Of a DNA stretch of 20,790 nt, positions 20,113-20,790 are shown in pieces. How positions within the stretch are numbered: position 1 is the first letter of the stretch; each line of letters begins with the position of its first letter. Source of the DNA: Meridianimarinicoccus sp044221805 (GTDB lineage Bacteria > Pseudomonadota > Alphaproteobacteria > Rhodobacterales > Rhodobacteraceae); the NCBI GenBank assembly GCA_044221805.1, contig JBGAOK010000063.1, forward strand, positions 1 through 20,790, given 5' to 3'. Both the position numbers and the translations under genes were made by a program. Below the pieces are notes generated by a model. It was not told the DNA's origin, did not search any database, and saw only the letters and a program-made list of their open reading frames with translations.

Positions 20113-20790
20113 ATGGCAATTACAGCAGCACTGGTCAAGGAACTGCGCGACAAGACCGGCGCGGGCATGATGGACGCCAAGAAGGCGCTGACCGAGACCG
20201 CCGGCGATTTCGAGGCCGCCGTCGACTGGCTGCGCACCAAGGGGCTTGCCAAGGCCGCGAAGAAATCGGGCCGCACCGCCGCCGAGGGCCTGGTGGCCGT
20301 CGCCGTGAAGGATGGCCGCGGTATCGCCGTGGAAGTGAACTCGGAAACCGACTTCGTCGCCAAGAACGCCGAGTTCCAGGCGATGGTGCGCGACATCGCC
20401 GCCACCGCGCTGGGTGTGGCCGATGTGGACGCGCTGCGCGCGGCCGACATGGGCGGCGTCTCGGTCGAGGAGACCATCACCAACAAGATCGCCACCATCG
20501 GCGAGAACATGACCCTGCGCCGGATGGCCGTGGTCGAGGGCCCGACCGTGGTGTCCTATGTCCACAACGCGGCCTCGGACGGCATGGGCAAGATCGGCGT
20601 CTTGGTGGCGATCGAGGGCGACAACGTCGATCTGGGCCGCCAGATCGCCATGCATGTCGCCGCGATCAACCCGGCCTCGCTGGACGAGAGCGACATCGAC
20701 CCGGCGCTGGTCGAGCGCGAGAAGAACATCCGGACCGAGCAGGCCCGCGAAAGCGGCAAGCCGGACGCTGTCATCGCCAAGATGATCGAA
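20113..20790 (+). CDS. tsf: Elongation factor Ts (3' end outside the window)
   Basis: 226 residues are present; family members in this group are roughly 280-300, so the last part lies beyond the window. GGAGAG at 20101-20106 precedes ATG 20113. The N-terminal UBA-like region is typical: LRDKTGAGMMDAKKAL at 11-26, and the core motif TDFVAKN at 79-85 is the part that inserts into EF-Tu near the Mg2+ and nucleotide site. EF-Ts exchanges GDP for GTP on EF-Tu in the cytoplasm. It is almost certainly co-expressed with rpsB, as in most bacteria. Confidence 0.98.
   Translation, partial: MAITAALVKELRDKTGAGMMDAKKALTETAGDFEAAVDWLRTKGLAKAAKKSGRTAAEGLVAVAVKDGRGIAVEVNSETDFVAKNAEFQAMVRDIAATALGVADVDALRAADMGGVSVEETITNKIATIGENMTLRRMAVVEGPTVVSYVHNAASDGMGKIGVLVAIEGDNVDLGRQIAMHVAAINPASLDESDIDPALVEREKNIRTEQARESGKPDAVIAKMIE

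Noticed and set aside
1..20790. CRISPR array, transposon, prophage, tRNA or toxin-antitoxin system
   Set aside because: I looked for repeat-spacer patterns, inverted-repeat-flanked transposase genes, cloverleaf sequences and small paired ORFs and saw none that could be supported.

Overview
The window is about 20.8 kb of GC-rich chromosome that reads as an alphaproteobacterium, most likely a Rhodobacteraceae/Paracoccaceae member. This placement is an inference from strong third-position GC bias and from gene types typical of that group: a bdhA-patatin pair, a psuK-psuG pair, a stand-alone Lrp/AsnC ligand-binding domain, a DUF502 protein and rpsB-tsf. I see no insertion sequence, prophage, CRISPR array, tRNA or rRNA. 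The layout is ordinary core and accessory metabolism, and the less ordinary signals lie mostly between genes.

Left part (1-3634): a rho-independent terminator of a gene outside the window, a small exported Cys-rich protein, and convergent to it a 900-residue membrane-anchored protein with eight cysteines that I cannot assign to a family. The stop codons of these two genes overlap on opposite strands. Upstream of the large gene is a 78-residue stand-alone RAM domain. Next (3758-5806) is a plus-strand pair, a class III omega-aminotransferase and a PaiB-type FMN-binding regulator, which together suggest amine or polyamine metabolism.

Middle part (5820-11559): a minus-strand run reading from right to left: a YejA-like peptide-binding protein, an acyl-CoA synthetase, a FrnE-type DsbA oxidoreductase (overlapping the synthetase gene by 14 bp) and a Bcr/CflA-type MFS exporter whose first helix appears to be cut by a frameshift. 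An AT-rich 23-bp palindrome separates the first two genes.

Between the YejA-like gene and bdhA (11560-11818) is the best non-coding candidate: a promoter with a 17-bp spacer, a 7-bp hairpin and a strong terminator, predicting an RNA of about 76 nt. bdhA and a patatin-like hydrolase follow on the plus strand (possible polyhydroxybutyrate/lipid mobilisation), then a 46-residue lipoprotein that faces a LysE-type exporter. A DUF502 membrane protein and the pseudouridine catabolism pair psuK-psuG (4-bp start/stop overlap) lie on the minus strand.

Right part (17403-20790): a Tat-exported PhoX/DUF839 protein preceded by a Pho-box-like array, a strongly structured spacer, a candidate rpsB leader, rpsB, a spacer with two perfect hairpins, and the 5' part of tsf, cut by the window edge.
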